A stretch of 64,000 bases of DNA from Myxococcota bacterium (GCA_022447545.1 JAKVBI010000015.1:124001-188000); one strand, 5' to 3'. Counted from the stretch's first letter, positions 54,807 to 63,780 are shown. The notes: generated by a model from the letters alone, not told the origin. Numbers and translations are program-made.

Positions 54807-56399
54807 ATGAATCGACGCGAGTTCTTGAAGGTTTCCGCAGGGCTGGCAGGCAGTGCCCTGACACTCGGACTGCCCTCGGGTTGCCGGACTCCCCGCAACC
54901 CCTCGGACATGAACATCCTGATGATGATCGTGGAGGACACCACGGCGGGCGCTCTGGGCTGCTACGGCAACCCCATCGCACTCACACCAGCCCTCGACAG
55001 ACTCGCTGCTTCGGGAGTGCAATTCGACCGCGCCTATTGCCAGGCCTCGGGCTGCAATGCGTCCCGCACCTCCCTACTCACCGGGCTGCGGCCCGACACC
55101 ACCGGCGTCTATGGCAACCGCGACCCAATGGATGAGCTCTTGCCTCCGGGGGCTCGCACTCTCCCTGAACTGGTGGCGGCCAGTGGAAACTTCGGGGCGG
55201 GCCTGGGCAAGATCTTCCACCACGCCTTCATGGCCGAAAGGCCCCTGCGCGCCTTCGACCGCCTCGAACTCGGAGAACTCCCCGACGAGTACCCGGGGGT
55301 CTCCACCGGTTACCAACGCGACCCCGACGCACCACCAATTCCCGCACCGCGCTTCCGCTACTCGGCCGACCCCGACCTCGAGCGGGAACTGTCGGCCCTG
55401 ATGGAAGAACGGCAGCGTGTGCGCGAGAAGTTCCCACCAGGCAGTCGCGAGTGGATGGCTGCTTCCATCCCGTTTCGCAGTCTGCAATCAGAACTCGTGG
55501 GAGACTCGGGGAAGGCCGATGAAGCTGAGATCGACGGCCAGCGCGCACGGATGGCGGCGCGCATGCTCGGAGAATTCGCGCAGAGCGGCCAGCAGTTCTG
55601 CATGGCCGTGGGCTTCACCACACCACATGTCCCCCTGGTGGCGCCCCGCGAGTACATCGACCTCTACGACCCCAACGAGATTCCCCTTCCCGAAGCTCGG
55701 CCCGAGAACGACCAGGGCATTCCACCGGTCGCCCTGCGCTTTGGGCGGAACTTCGATTTGTTTCATCGCGTGGAACCGACCCCCCAACGCATTCGGGCAG
55801 CCATCGCCGCCTACTACGGCTGCGTGAGCTTCGTAGACGCCCAGGTGGGCCTGGTACTCGACGCACTCGACCGAGAAGGGCTGGCCGACGACACCATCGT
55901 GATCTTCTTTGCCGACCACGGCTTCCACCTGGGTGAGCATGGTTTGTGGAGCAAGGTGACCCTGTTCGACCAGTCGATCCGGGTTCCGCTGATCGTGCGC
56001 CTCCCCGGCGCCTCGGGCAACGGAAGCCGCAGCCCGCGCCTGGTGGAACTCGTGGACGTACTGCCCACCCTGGCAAACTGGTGGGGGCAGCAATCCGGCG
56101 TGCCATTCGAGGGAACGAGCCTCGCCCCCCTTCTCGAAGACCCCGCTCGCCCCTGGAAGCAGGCCGCGTATTCGATGTGCAAGATGAAGCCGCAATTGCT
56201 GGGGCGGTCGGTCCACACGCCGCGGTATCGCTATGCCGAGTGGGACGCCGGCACCGGTGTGGAGCTCTACGATCTCGAACACGACCCCTGGGAACAGCGC
56301 AACCTCGCCCTCGATCCGCGCCATCGGGACGTAGCCATCGAGCACGCACGACTGTTGAGAGCCGGCTGGCGCGCCGCCCTGCCCCATCAGCAGGCCTGA
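54807..56399 (+). CDS. Type I sulfatase, Tat-exported lipoprotein
   Basis: About 530 residues. The N-terminus NRREFLKVSAGLAGSAL is a twin-arginine signal, ending in a lipobox-like LPSGC (~residue 26). The sulfatase active site is intact: CNASRTSLLTGLRP (about residue 82) fits C-x-A-S-R, whose Cys becomes formylglycine. Metal residues are in MMIVEDTTAGALGCYG at the start and FFADHGFHLGEHGLWSK near 370. The layout resembles iduronate-2-sulfatase-like enzymes acting on sulfated polysaccharides. A maturase (anSME or FGE) is needed and is not in the window. It follows the TMTC-like gene on the same strand. Confidence 0.92.
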   Translation: MNRREFLKVSAGLAGSALTLGLPSGCRTPRNPSDMNILMMIVEDTTAGALGCYGNPIALTPALDRLAASGVQFDRAYCQASGCNASRTSLLTGLRPDTTGVYGNRDPMDELLPPGARTLPELVAASGNFGAGLGKIFHHAFMAERPLRAFDRLELGELPDEYPGVSTGYQRDPDAPPIPAPRFRYSADPDLERELSALMEERQRVREKFPPGSREWMAASIPFRSLQSELVGDSGKADEAEIDGQRARMAARMLGEFAQSGQQFCMAVGFTTPHVPLVAPREYIDLYDPNEIPLPEARPENDQGIPPVALRFGRNFDLFHRVEPTPQRIRAAIAAYYGCVSFVDAQVGLVLDALDREGLADDTIVIFFADHGFHLGEHGLWSKVTLFDQSIRVPLIVRLPGASGNGSRSPRLVELVDVLPTLANWWGQQSGVPFEGTSLAPLLEDPARPWKQAAYSMCKMKPQLLGRSVHTPRYRYAEWDAGTGVELYDLEHDPWEQRNLALDPRHRDVAIEHARLLRAGWRAALPHQQA

Positions 56400-56486
56400 T
56401 CCGGGGCCCCATTGTCCTCGCCCTCGTCGTCCTCGACCCCAACGCGCCCAGGAGATGCGTGTTAGGCTCGCTTCGGGAGGTCCACT

Positions 56487-57230
56487 ATGGCAACTCGTTC
56501 GACCGTCGCCGTGGCGTCGGCAGGCGTCGGCGGATTCTCGGTGCTAGCGGCCGTGCTCGGCCCGGTGATGATTCACCTGGGATTACTGGCGCCGCTTCAG
56601 GGTTTCATGCTCTTCTCGGCAGGCGCTGGATTAGGCGGTCTACTGGCCCTGGTGCTCGGAATGATCGGCCTGATTCGCACGAGGGCCACTTCGGGACGCG
56701 AAGGGCGAGGTCAAGCCCTGCTGGGAGTGGGGGCGGGAGTCGTCCTGCTGCTGGTTCTCGGCCGAGGGATGGCGGACGGAGGAGCCGCACCCCCCATTCA
56801 CGACATCACCACGGACCTCGACGACCCTCCGGTTTTCTCGGATGCCGTGCGCAACGCGACCGACCGACAAAACGGCGTCGACTACCCCGACGGAGGCAGC
56901 AACGTTCCCGATCAGCAACGAGCGGGCTACCCCGGCTTCGGCCCGATCTCGGTCGATGCCCCCCCCAGCCAGGCGCTGGAACGCGCCCGGGATGCCGCGA
57001 AACGCCTGGGCTGGACAGTGACCTGGGTTGATATCGAACAGGGCCGCATGGAGGCCTACGACGTGACACCCGTCTTCCAGTTCGTCGATGACGTCGCCAT
57101 CCGTGTGCGCCCGGCGGAAGCCGGCTCCCGCGTGGACGCTCGCTCCAATTCGCGGGTCGGAGGTGGCGATCTCGGCGCCAACGCCGCGCGCATCGACGCA
57201 TTGCGGGCGCAGCTCCAAAACTCCCGCTGA
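56487..57230 (+). CDS. Membrane-anchored DUF1499 protein
   Basis: A 247-residue protein with three hydrophobic helices in the first ~100 residues and a DUF1499 domain after it (about 105-245), recognisable by AYDVTPVFQFVDDVAIRVRP and VDARSNSRVGGGDLGANAARI. Its function is unknown, although DUF1499 appears in chloroplast and bacterial envelope proteins. GGGAGG lies upstream of the ATG. It is the last of three plus-strand genes from 53023 and is convergent with the TPR membrane protein. Confidence 0.88.
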   Translation: MATRSTVAVASAGVGGFSVLAAVLGPVMIHLGLLAPLQGFMLFSAGAGLGGLLALVLGMIGLIRTRATSGREGRGQALLGVGAGVVLLLVLGRGMADGGAAPPIHDITTDLDDPPVFSDAVRNATDRQNGVDYPDGGSNVPDQQRAGYPGFGPISVDAPPSQALERARDAAKRLGWTVTWVDIEQGRMEAYDVTPVFQFVDDVAIRVRPAEAGSRVDARSNSRVGGGDLGANAARIDALRAQLQNSR

Positions 57231-57242
57231 AGGCCAAGGCGT

Positions 57243-58973
57243 CTACCCGCCCCCTTCGCGTGCGAGACGCGCCTGGGCACGGGTCAGGCGTTCATGCACT
57301 CCTTGAAACCCGGGGTCCACGCGCAGGGCTTCGCGGTAGTGACGCACGGCAGCTGCCGTATCGCCACCTCGATCCAGGAGTTCGCCCAGCTGTGCATGGA
57401 AGGCTGCTTCATCTCGACCGGCGCCCATGCGTAGAGCGGCCCGGTAGAGGTCGATGGCCTCGAGCCGTTGGCCCCGCTGGGCGAGTAAGCGGGCCAACTC
57501 CGCCCTTGAACGCGAATCACCGGGGTCGAGCCGGATGGCCTTTCGATAATAGAGGATGGCTTCTTCGGTGCGTTCCGCTTGATTCAAGGCAACCGCATAC
57601 AGTCTCGCCGCTTCGCCCCAGCCGGGCTCGATGCGAACCGCCATGCGCAGGTGGTCGACGGCCTCGTCGATCTGACCTGCCTGGGTAAGCGCAAAGCCGA
57701 GCGTTCGATGGGCAATGGGGTTTCGCTCGGTGACAGCGACGGTGTGGCGAAACAAGGTGATCGTGTCGCGCCATAGTGTCGTTTGCCTCCACGCCACCAC
57801 ACACAACGCCAATCCAGCCAACCCGGCAACCGCGGCCAGAGCACGGCGCCCGCGGCGGGTGGCGCCCAACAGATCCACGCTGGTCCAGGCCACGGCAAGG
57901 GCGATGCCGATCAGGGGTATGTAGGTGTAGCGATCGGCGCGGGCCTGGATGCCCACCTGGACGAGACCGAGCATGGGCACCAGGGTCCCCAGATACCAGA
58001 GCCAGCCCACCAAAAGATAGGGACGCCGCCTCGCCTGGCGCACCGCAATGACGGTGATCAGCAACAGGCCCATCCCAATGGCAGCGGGCAACGCGATGCC
58101 TACCGATTCCGCGGGGTGCGGATAGAAGACCGCGAGACCCACGGGCCAGAAGGCATCGACCAGGTAGGTCGCGTAGGAGACCAGGGCATTGCCCACGCGC
58201 AGCCCCAGGGAAAGGCCCTGCACGTCGGTCATGGCGCCGGCCGTGCGCTGGACCTCGAATGCCACCGCACTGGTGACCAGAACGAAGGGCAGCAAAATCA
58301 GCTTCTCGAGCACCGCACGGCGCAGCCTGGTGGAATCCAATGCATGCCCAGAATCCCCGGACAAACGCCCCAGGGGCCAGAAATCGAGTAGCAACAACAC
58401 GAAGGGAAAGGTCACGAGTAGGGGTTTCGAAAGCAGCCCCAACACCAGACACAGGGCCACCCAGGCAAAGCGAGCGGCTGTTGGGCGTTCCGTATAAAAC
58501 GCGTAGGCAACCAACCCAAGCATCCAAAACAGGCCGGCCAGGGTGTCGCGGCGCTCGGTCGCCCAGGCGACGCTCTCCACGTGCAAGGGGTGGATGGCAA
58601 AGACCAACGCCACGAACCCGCTGCACCAGAGCGCCCCAGTGGTACGAACCAGAAAGCCGAACAGCAACAGCGTGGAAACGAGGTGAAGCAGCAAATTGTC
58701 GACATGGTGCACCGACGGATCGATGCCCGAGAACTCGTACTCGGCGAGCCACGACACATAGGTGAGTGGGATCCAGTACTCGCCGAATGGCTCGGTGAAT
58801 GCCCAGCGCAGGCCTTCAGCGCTGAGCCCCTTGGACAGGTGGGGGTTCCCGGTGATGTAGAGGTTGTCGTCGTAGTCGATGAACTCGTGGCCACGGATCT
58901 GTCCGAAGACCGCAACCGTGGCGACGCACAACAACAGTACGATCAGGGCGCATTGGCGAGCGCGGGGCGAGAT
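57243..58973 (-). CDS. TMTC-like membrane protein with C-terminal TPR repeats; possible ATC start
   Basis: About 576 residues. The first loop, with FIDYDDNLYITGNPHLSKG, carries the D-D pair of GT-C enzymes. Roughly ten helices run to residue ~400, then four to five TPR repeats (NPIAHRTLGFALTQAGQIDE and similar) fill the C-terminus. This is the plan of protein O-mannosyl-type TMTC/tetratricopeptide membrane proteins. The first conventional start is TTG at 58934, which would cut into the first helix. A GGAGG lies seven bases before an in-frame ATC at 58973-58971, which would give the expected charged N-terminus followed by a full first helix. The coordinates use that ATC; 58934 is the fallback. 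Confidence 0.8.
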   Translation of the reverse strand: MSPRARQCALIVLLLCVATVAVFGQIRGHEFIDYDDNLYITGNPHLSKGLSAEGLRWAFTEPFGEYWIPLTYVSWLAEYEFSGIDPSVHHVDNLLLHLVSTLLLFGFLVRTTGALWCSGFVALVFAIHPLHVESVAWATERRDTLAGLFWMLGLVAYAFYTERPTAARFAWVALCLVLGLLSKPLLVTFPFVLLLLDFWPLGRLSGDSGHALDSTRLRRAVLEKLILLPFVLVTSAVAFEVQRTAGAMTDVQGLSLGLRVGNALVSYATYLVDAFWPVGLAVFYPHPAESVGIALPAAIGMGLLLITVIAVRQARRRPYLLVGWLWYLGTLVPMLGLVQVGIQARADRYTYIPLIGIALAVAWTSVDLLGATRRGRRALAAVAGLAGLALCVVAWRQTTLWRDTITLFRHTVAVTERNPIAHRTLGFALTQAGQIDEAVDHLRMAVRIEPGWGEAARLYAVALNQAERTEEAILYYRKAIRLDPGDSRSRAELARLLAQRGQRLEAIDLYRAALRMGAGRDEAAFHAQLGELLDRGGDTAAAVRHYREALRVDPGFQGVHERLTRAQARLAREGGG

Positions 58974-58992
58974 TCCTGATCCTCCGCTGCGC

Positions 58993-59466
58993 CTACCCTT
59001 CGGGATGAGCCGGCTCGATAGTAAAGTTGTTCAACAGCACGTTGTTGGCATGCCAGGTATTCCAGTGCTCGGTGAGGTACTGGATCTTTCCCCCCGGATT
59101 GAAGCGGAATACGAAGCAGTAGACATTCGCGTAGTCCTGGCCACCGTGGGTTTTCGCGCGAAAGGTGTGTTGCCTCACCACGTAGTCGCCATCGGCGAGC
59201 ACCACCACGTCCTCGTGAGTCGAAGTCGTGAGATCGTAGGAATCGACGCCACTGTTGCTCGAACGCGGTGTCCCGGCTCCAGTCAAAATGTCTCGAATAG
59301 CGTCGATGCCCTTGTGCTCGGTCACCCCGGGACCCCGCACAAAGGGCAACCCGTTCCACCAGACGGCGTCCTCGGCGAACAAGCTGGACTTGTCCTCGGG
59401 CTCGGCTTCGAAAAGTGAGTTGGCGGCGTCGATGTTGCGCTGTTCTTCAGGGGTGTATTGGGGCAT
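58993..59466 (-). CDS. SnoaL-like (NTF2-fold) protein
   Basis: A 157-residue soluble protein with the cone-like NTF2/SnoaL fold pattern: an N-terminal helix (QRNIDAANSLFEAEP), AEDAVWWNGLPFV with a central acidic/aromatic pocket, VVLADGDYVVRQHTFRAKT, and KIQYLTEHWNTWHANN at the end. Members include isomerases, hydratases and polyketide cyclases; no particular activity can be named. GAGGAG precedes the ATG. The nitroreductase gene is 10 bp upstream on the same strand and the TPR membrane gene ~20 bp downstream, so an operon is likely. Confidence 0.85.
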   Translation of the reverse strand: MPQYTPEEQRNIDAANSLFEAEPEDKSSLFAEDAVWWNGLPFVRGPGVTEHKGIDAIRDILTGAGTPRSSNSGVDSYDLTTSTHEDVVVLADGDYVVRQHTFRAKTHGGQDYANVYCFVFRFNPGGKIQYLTEHWNTWHANNVLLNNFTIEPAHPEG

Positions 59467-59476
59467 GTTCAACTCC

Positions 59477-60127
59477 TCAGACTTCGAACTGATTCCAACC
59501 TACGACTTCGGAGACGGGCTTGCGGTAGGCGGCTCGGAAATCGGTTCCAATCGTGTACGCGATCGGAAACAGACCCACCTGGGTGTAGAGATCGAGGGGG
59601 ATGCCGAGCAATTCCGCCATCTCCTTCTCGCGAAACAAATGCCCGGTGGTCCAGGCGCTTCCGAGCCCACGCGCACGAAGGGCCAGAAAGAAGCTCCAGG
59701 TGGCCTGGATGACTGAGCCCCAGAGGCTCGCCTGAAAAAACACCGACGCCTCCTCGGTGCGGCCGGCGAACAGCGGAATCAATAGCGCTGGACTGCGGTG
59801 CATGTTCTCGCGCAGATGCGCGACGGACTCGCCTATCATTTCGTAGCGCGGCACCTGGGCGCCCATGTAGCTCTCGCCCACCGCATCTCCCAGGCTTGCG
59901 ATGTAGTCATCGAGGCCCGCGTTGTAGATCCCGGCTGCCGCAGCCACCCGTTCGGGATCGTCGACCACCACCCAGCGCCAGCTGTTCATGTTCGAACCAT
60001 TGGGGGCCTGAAAGGCCACTTCGAGGCACTCTGAAATCAATTCACGCGAGACGGGGCGGTCGAAGTCCAGGCGTTTGCGCACCGAGCGTGTCGTGGTGAG
60101 CAGGTCATCGGGCGTCAGGTCGAGCAT
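59477..60127 (-). CDS. Nitroreductase-family FMN oxidoreductase
   Basis: About 216 residues. The FMN-binding region is visible as TTRSVRKRLDFDRPV (13-27) and APNGSNMNSWRWVVV (~47-61), with LGSAWTTGHL and VGLFPIAYTIG toward the C-terminus. The family reduces nitro-aromatics, quinones or enones with NAD(P)H. The ATG beginning MLDLTPDD is used because ACGGAG lies six bases upstream; earlier in-frame ATGs at 60142 and 60157 have no ribosome binding site. Confidence 0.9.
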   Translation of the reverse strand: MLDLTPDDLLTTTRSVRKRLDFDRPVSRELISECLEVAFQAPNGSNMNSWRWVVVDDPERVAAAAGIYNAGLDDYIASLGDAVGESYMGAQVPRYEMIGESVAHLRENMHRSPALLIPLFAGRTEEASVFFQASLWGSVIQATWSFFLALRARGLGSAWTTGHLFREKEMAELLGIPLDLYTQVGLFPIAYTIGTDFRAAYRKPVSEVVGWNQFEV

Positions 60128-60203
60128 GTGAATCTCCGTCATCAGTGATTGCGCCATGGGCGCATGGCCAGGGTAGGCAACGAGCCCCCTCCCCGTCAGC
60201 CGG

Positions 60204-61178
60204 TCAGTCCCAGCCAGGCGCCCAGAGATAGAGCAGAGACGGCCCCTCCGTGGGCAACCCGTCGGGCAGCCAATCCAGTTCGATGGTGGTGGGGATTCCC
60301 GAGTGCGTGTAGAGGTTGTCGCGATACTCCCGAGGCCGGTGGTAGGTGACCACGCGAGACTCGGTGAGATGGGCCCGCTTCTCGGCACGCTCGACGGCCT
60401 CTTCAAGGTAACCGATGCCATCGATCAACCCGTTCGCGAGAGCCTGCGGGGCACTGTAGATCCGGCCATCGGCCAGTTCGTCCACCTGAGCAGCCGAAAG
60501 GTTCTCACGCCCCGCGGCAACCACCTGCTTGAAGCGTTCGAAAGCGGCCTCCAGCACCGATTGCAGTTGCTGGCGTTCCTCGGGCCGCATGCGTCGCAGC
60601 CACGAGCCCGCATCCTTGAAGCGACCGCTGGTGAGCGTCTGGTTCTGGATGCCAATCTTCTCCATCAAGCCCGCCAGATTGATGCTCACGAAAATGACGC
60701 CGATCGAGCCGGTGATGGTGGTGGGTTGGGCGTGGATCTCATCGGCCGCCACCGCCACGTAATACCCACCGGAGGTCGCAGTGCCCATCAGCTGAGCGAT
60801 CACGGGGATGTCATGTTTGCTCTTGAAGCGCTCGATTTCGTGGTAGATCAGGTCACTCGCGGTAGCAGTGCCCCCCGGGCTGTTGATCCGCAAGAGCAGC
60901 GCACGCACCTCGTCGTCGTCAGCCGCGCGGCGCAGTTCCTCGCGCAGGCGTGCAATTCGGTTTTCCTTGGGTGCGGAAAACAAGCTCGGGGTGCTAGAGC
61001 GTTCATCGATCACTCCCGAGATATCGATGAGAAGAATCTTCGGCCCTGCTTCGCCAAAGATCACCGTTTCTTTGAGGGGCTTGGGACGCCCCCCCAACAA
61101 ATCGACGGTCACGCAAGCGCTCGCCCCGAGCATCAACCCGGCCAGGAGCACGACACGAATTCGATCCCGTTTGCGCAC
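60204..61178 (-). CDS. sppA: Signal peptide peptidase SppA-type serine protease, lipoprotein form
   Basis: Degrades cleaved signal peptides and membrane remnants. The 324-residue protein has a lipobox ending in Cys22 (LGASAC). The single-domain SppA core shows RINSPGGTATASDLIYHEI, the catalytic Ser136 in GTATSGGYY, and the general-base Lys188 in TSGRFKDAGS. Lipid anchoring replaces the membrane helix of E. coli SppA. A tRNA gene lies 50 bp upstream on the same strand. Confidence 0.93.
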   Translation of the reverse strand: MRKRDRIRVVLLAGLMLGASACVTVDLLGGRPKPLKETVIFGEAGPKILLIDISGVIDERSSTPSLFSAPKENRIARLREELRRAADDDEVRALLLRINSPGGTATASDLIYHEIERFKSKHDIPVIAQLMGTATSGGYYVAVAADEIHAQPTTITGSIGVIFVSINLAGLMEKIGIQNQTLTSGRFKDAGSWLRRMRPEERQQLQSVLEAAFERFKQVVAAGRENLSAAQVDELADGRIYSAPQALANGLIDGIGYLEEAVERAEKRAHLTESRVVTYHRPREYRDNLYTHSGIPTTIELDWLPDGLPTEGPSLLYLWAPGWD

Positions 61179-61228
61179 GGTTCCTCCCGCCGATGCTTTC
61201 TAGAGCCTGGAATCCAGGTGAAAAGTCG

Positions 61229-61305
61229 TGGCGCCCCGGGGAGGAATCGAACCCCCGACCCGCTGCTTAGAAGGCAGCTGCTCTATCCAACTGAGCTACC
61301 GGGGC
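61229..61305 (-). tRNA. tRNA-Arg (anticodon UCU)
   Basis: Full cloverleaf read on the minus strand: acceptor GCCCCGG/CCGGGGC, D-arm TAGCTCAGTTGGATAGAGCA, anticodon stem GCTGC/GCAGC with loop CTTCTAA, T-loop TTCGATT, discriminator G and encoded CCA. Anticodon TCT reads AGA/AGG. Confidence 0.97.
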
Positions 61306-61417
61306 CACTGGAATCGGGGACACTAGCCCCGATACCCAAGCGCGGCACCGCAGGCCCCGCGAACGCCTGGGATGCGTTGACACTGCCTGCGGACCCGGAT
61401 AGCTTGCGCGACTTCGC

Positions 61418-61495
61418 GGTGGGCGTAGCTCAGTTGGTTAGAGCGCCAGATTGTGGTTCTGGAAGTCGGGGGTTCAAATCCCCTCGCCCACCCCA
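61418..61495 (+). tRNA. tRNA-His (anticodon GUG)
   Basis: Acceptor GTGGGCG/CGCCCAC with the histidine-specific extra G at -1 opposite C73, anticodon stem CCAGA/TCTGG with loop TTGTGGT, T-loop TTCAAAT and encoded CCA. Confidence 0.97.
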
Positions 61496-61965
61496 GAAAT
61501 CCCACGAATTCGAGTTCTTAGCCACACCGCTCGACAATTCCGTCAGGCAACTCGTCGGCCCCTCCGCCGGCCCTTCCCCGAGATCGCCCTCTTTTCGGTG
61601 TAGACCTCGGGACTTTTCCCGGCCCACAGGTCCGGCGGCATTTGCATCGGGCCCAGGGGGCCGTGTTTGGAGTTGATGGGAGGTGCGCTCGCGCGCTCTC
61701 AAGACCAGGACCAGGCGGGCCGGGCCCTGCTGAGGATCGAACCGCTCTGACACCCTCCCAAGGGGACCCCTCCGCACTTCCACCGAACGCTTGCTCGTGG
61801 TGAGGGGCCCAAACACGACTCGGACCTGGCCCAAGTACCTGAAAAAATTAGGTTTCCGATCCGCCTCAAAATTCGAGCACCGCTGGGCGGAATCAGACCC
61901 GCGCTGTTCGGATCCAGACCGGGCGCTAGAATGTTTGCCAGGGGCGGGGCGCGGAGTCGCATCAG
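61496..61965. other. 470-bp region without a recognised gene
   Basis: Open frames exist on both strands, but none has a ribosome binding site with a sensible start or any recognised similarity. Base composition dips around 61835-61880 (AAAAAATTAGG and TCAAAATTCG). The stretch may hold the promoter of the small XRE gene or a decayed sequence downstream of tRNA-His. Confidence 0.4.
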
Positions 61966-62205
61966 ATGAGCCGCATTCGAGTGGCGCGCCAGACACAGGG
62001 ATGGACGCAGAACCAGCTGGCCCAACGGGCCGGGATCTCTGCGCGAACAGTTCACGCGGTCGAAATGGGCCGGCCGTGCCGCCAGGAAACCAAGCGCAAA
62101 CTGCTGGCCGCCTTGGGGATCCCCTGGGAGTTGCGCGACGAATACCTGCCGAGGGCGCGTCGTGTCCCGGTGCAGCTCGAAGAACGCGAAGCCAGCTCGG
62201 CCTGA
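61966..62205 (+). CDS. Small XRE-family helix-turn-helix protein
   Basis: A 79-residue DNA-binding protein. The HTH is residues ~8-50: RVARQTQGWTQNQLAQRAGI, SARTVHAVEMGRPCRQETKR. No other domain follows, only a charged tail. Such stand-alone regulators are common in mobile or variable regions; it lies ~1.5 kb from an integrase remnant. The start is an ATG with a weak GGAG. Convergent with the C69-like peptidase gene. Confidence 0.83.
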   Translation: MSRIRVARQTQGWTQNQLAQRAGISARTVHAVEMGRPCRQETKRKLLAALGIPWELRDEYLPRARRVPVQLEEREASSA

Positions 62206-62214
62206 GAGGCGCCG

Positions 62215-63498
62215 TCAGGCCAACTCTTGAACCAGGTCTTCCATCCTTTTTAAAGCTCGCACAGCCCAGTGCTCCATGAAGCGACTCAGGACCCGGCCCG
62301 CCTCGTCGCACCGATCCTCGAGAGCCAAGCGCCGGGCGTCGACCTCCACGGCGACTCGGTCCCGTTCGAGTTCGGTACTGAATTCCGACCAGGCGCGCTG
62401 CACCCTGGGCGTGAAACCCACGGCATCCGCTGCGATTCGATCCTGCAAGCGCCGGGCCCCCCACCACAACGAGTCCGCCTCGGGTGACTCACCGGCCCGC
62501 GCAAGTTCGGCTGGAATCACACCCTCCAAATACACGGGAAGGTAGACCCCAGTACACGGGGAACCGAAGCAAACCCACACGGGCCACGGCACCACGCGAT
62601 CTCCAGGCAGCGGCGCAACCAGGCTCGCAGTGGTGGAAAAAACCGGGTCGCTATGAGCACACAGAGTGAAGAAGCGCTCGTCGTCCGGGGTCACGCCCTC
62701 GGGTGGCGGACCCTCCACACTTCCCTCGTGGTCTCGCAGCAGCGCCAGGAAACTGCCGACGGCATGGCTGCCCCTACCCTTCTCCAACAACTCGAGACTG
62801 CGACGTACGCGGCCCGACGACAGTTGCTTGGGCACCGCATGGTTCCGATAGGCGGCCGAGAAATCGATCCGCGCCTCTTCCGGCCACCAGTTCTGGCCCC
62901 GTGCGAAACGCTCGGTCTCGCGGGAAGCGATCTCCCAATCGTCGCCCAGTTCGTAGTGGTTCGACATGCCACACAATCGCGTGCGACGTGCCACCCAGTG
63001 ACGATTCGAGGTCTCGAGCCGCCAGGCCTCCATCGGGTCCGCGATGAGAAAACTGTTGTGATAGCCCGCTCCGTCGGGTCCCAGCGCAGCCCCTCCCTGC
63101 CCGTAGCGCTCGATCAACTCGGCGATCACCTCCACGGCTTCACGTGCGTCGCGACTGCGTTCCAGTCCGAGGCGCACGAGGTCCATGCCGATCAGGCCAG
63201 GCTCGTCTTCCAGAGGTTCACGGGAGAAGACCGAGTGGTTGCCGATAGCCACCGCGAATTCGTTGACACCCTGCTCGAAACCCCACACCCACCAGGGCGA
63301 GTGCCCCAGAACCCGGTAGGTCTCCGCCACCTGGGGAATCTCGATATGGGTGCAGGCAACCGAGGCCCCAGGAGGATGGGCCGCCTCGGAGAACTGCAGC
63401 AGGGGCTGGGGCTCGCCGGCGACGCGATCGCTGTTCTTTCCGAACAACGTGACGCCATCCAGGGTCTCGTCGCCCACGGCCACCACGGAATCACACAT
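62215..63498 (-). CDS. C69-family/secernin-like peptidase
   Basis: An N-terminal-nucleophile hydrolase of 427 residues. It begins MCDSVVAVGDETLDG, so removal of Met would expose Cys2 as the nucleophile without a propeptide, as in secernins and bacterial dipeptidase A relatives. FGKNSDRVAGEPQP (18-31), EIPQVAETYRVLGHSPWWVWG and GVNEFAVAIGNHSVF follow, all typical of the family; a FFTLCAHSD segment lies near 280. The substrate is probably a small peptide or amide. Followed on the other strand by tRNA-Arg. Confidence 0.9.
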   Translation of the reverse strand: MCDSVVAVGDETLDGVTLFGKNSDRVAGEPQPLLQFSEAAHPPGASVACTHIEIPQVAETYRVLGHSPWWVWGFEQGVNEFAVAIGNHSVFSREPLEDEPGLIGMDLVRLGLERSRDAREAVEVIAELIERYGQGGAALGPDGAGYHNSFLIADPMEAWRLETSNRHWVARRTRLCGMSNHYELGDDWEIASRETERFARGQNWWPEEARIDFSAAYRNHAVPKQLSSGRVRRSLELLEKGRGSHAVGSFLALLRDHEGSVEGPPPEGVTPDDERFFTLCAHSDPVFSTTASLVAPLPGDRVVPWPVWVCFGSPCTGVYLPVYLEGVIPAELARAGESPEADSLWWGARRLQDRIAADAVGFTPRVQRAWSEFSTELERDRVAVEVDARRLALEDRCDEAGRVLSRFMEHWAVRALKRMEDLVQELA

Positions 63499-63615
63499 GG
63501 ACCCAGGCTACCCCAGCCCAACCCGTCGTTGGTGGATTCCCACTGTCGGGAAGGGGTTTCCACCAAGCGCTGGCGGCGAGGCACCCGGTCGGGTATCCAA
63601 CCCCTGACCCGGGTT

Positions 63616-63637
63616 CGCCGTGGCCGAGGCCACGGCG
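63616..63637. other. Perfect 10-bp inverted repeat with 2-base loop
   Basis: CGCCGTGGCC-GA-GGCCACGGCG in the 190-bp gap before tRNA-Arg(UCG). It is not followed by a T-run. It could be a protein-binding palindrome or transcript-end hairpin. Confidence 0.5.
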
Positions 63638-63688
63638 GTGTCCCAGCCTCCAATGCGCCTGCAAGGGCCGGAGAACTGGACCCGATGC

Positions 63689-63765
63689 GCGCCGGTAGCT
63701 CAGCTGGATAGAGCATCAGGCTTCGAACCTGAGGGTCGGGGGTTCGAATCCCTCCCGGCGTGCCA
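63689..63765 (+). tRNA. tRNA-Arg (anticodon UCG)
   Basis: Cloverleaf with acceptor GCGCCGG/CCGGCGT (first pair G-U), anticodon stem TCAGG/CCTGA with loop CTTCGAA, T-loop TTCGAAT, G73 and encoded CCA. A 6-bp hairpin (ATTCAA-CTCA-TTGAAT) overlaps the CCA end and an integrase remnant points toward it, so its 3' end is a likely attachment site. Confidence 0.97.
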
Positions 63766-63780
63766 TTCAACTCATTGAAT
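63765..63780 (+). other. Short hairpin at the 3' end of tRNA-Arg(UCG)
   Basis: ATTCAA-CTCA-TTGAAT, perfect 6-bp arms, beginning at the last base of the CCA. It may end the tRNA transcript or be part of an integration core site. The integrase remnant's stop codon lies in the loop. Confidence 0.4.

Noticed and set aside
55946-57031. 361-codon frame overlapping the sulfatase and DUF1499 genes
   Set aside because: Out of frame with two supported genes, rich in Arg/Pro as expected for a shadow frame.
61791-62279. Plus-strand open frame through the 61.5-62.2 kb gap
   Set aside because: It runs out of frame through the XRE gene and has no ribosome binding site or recognised domain.
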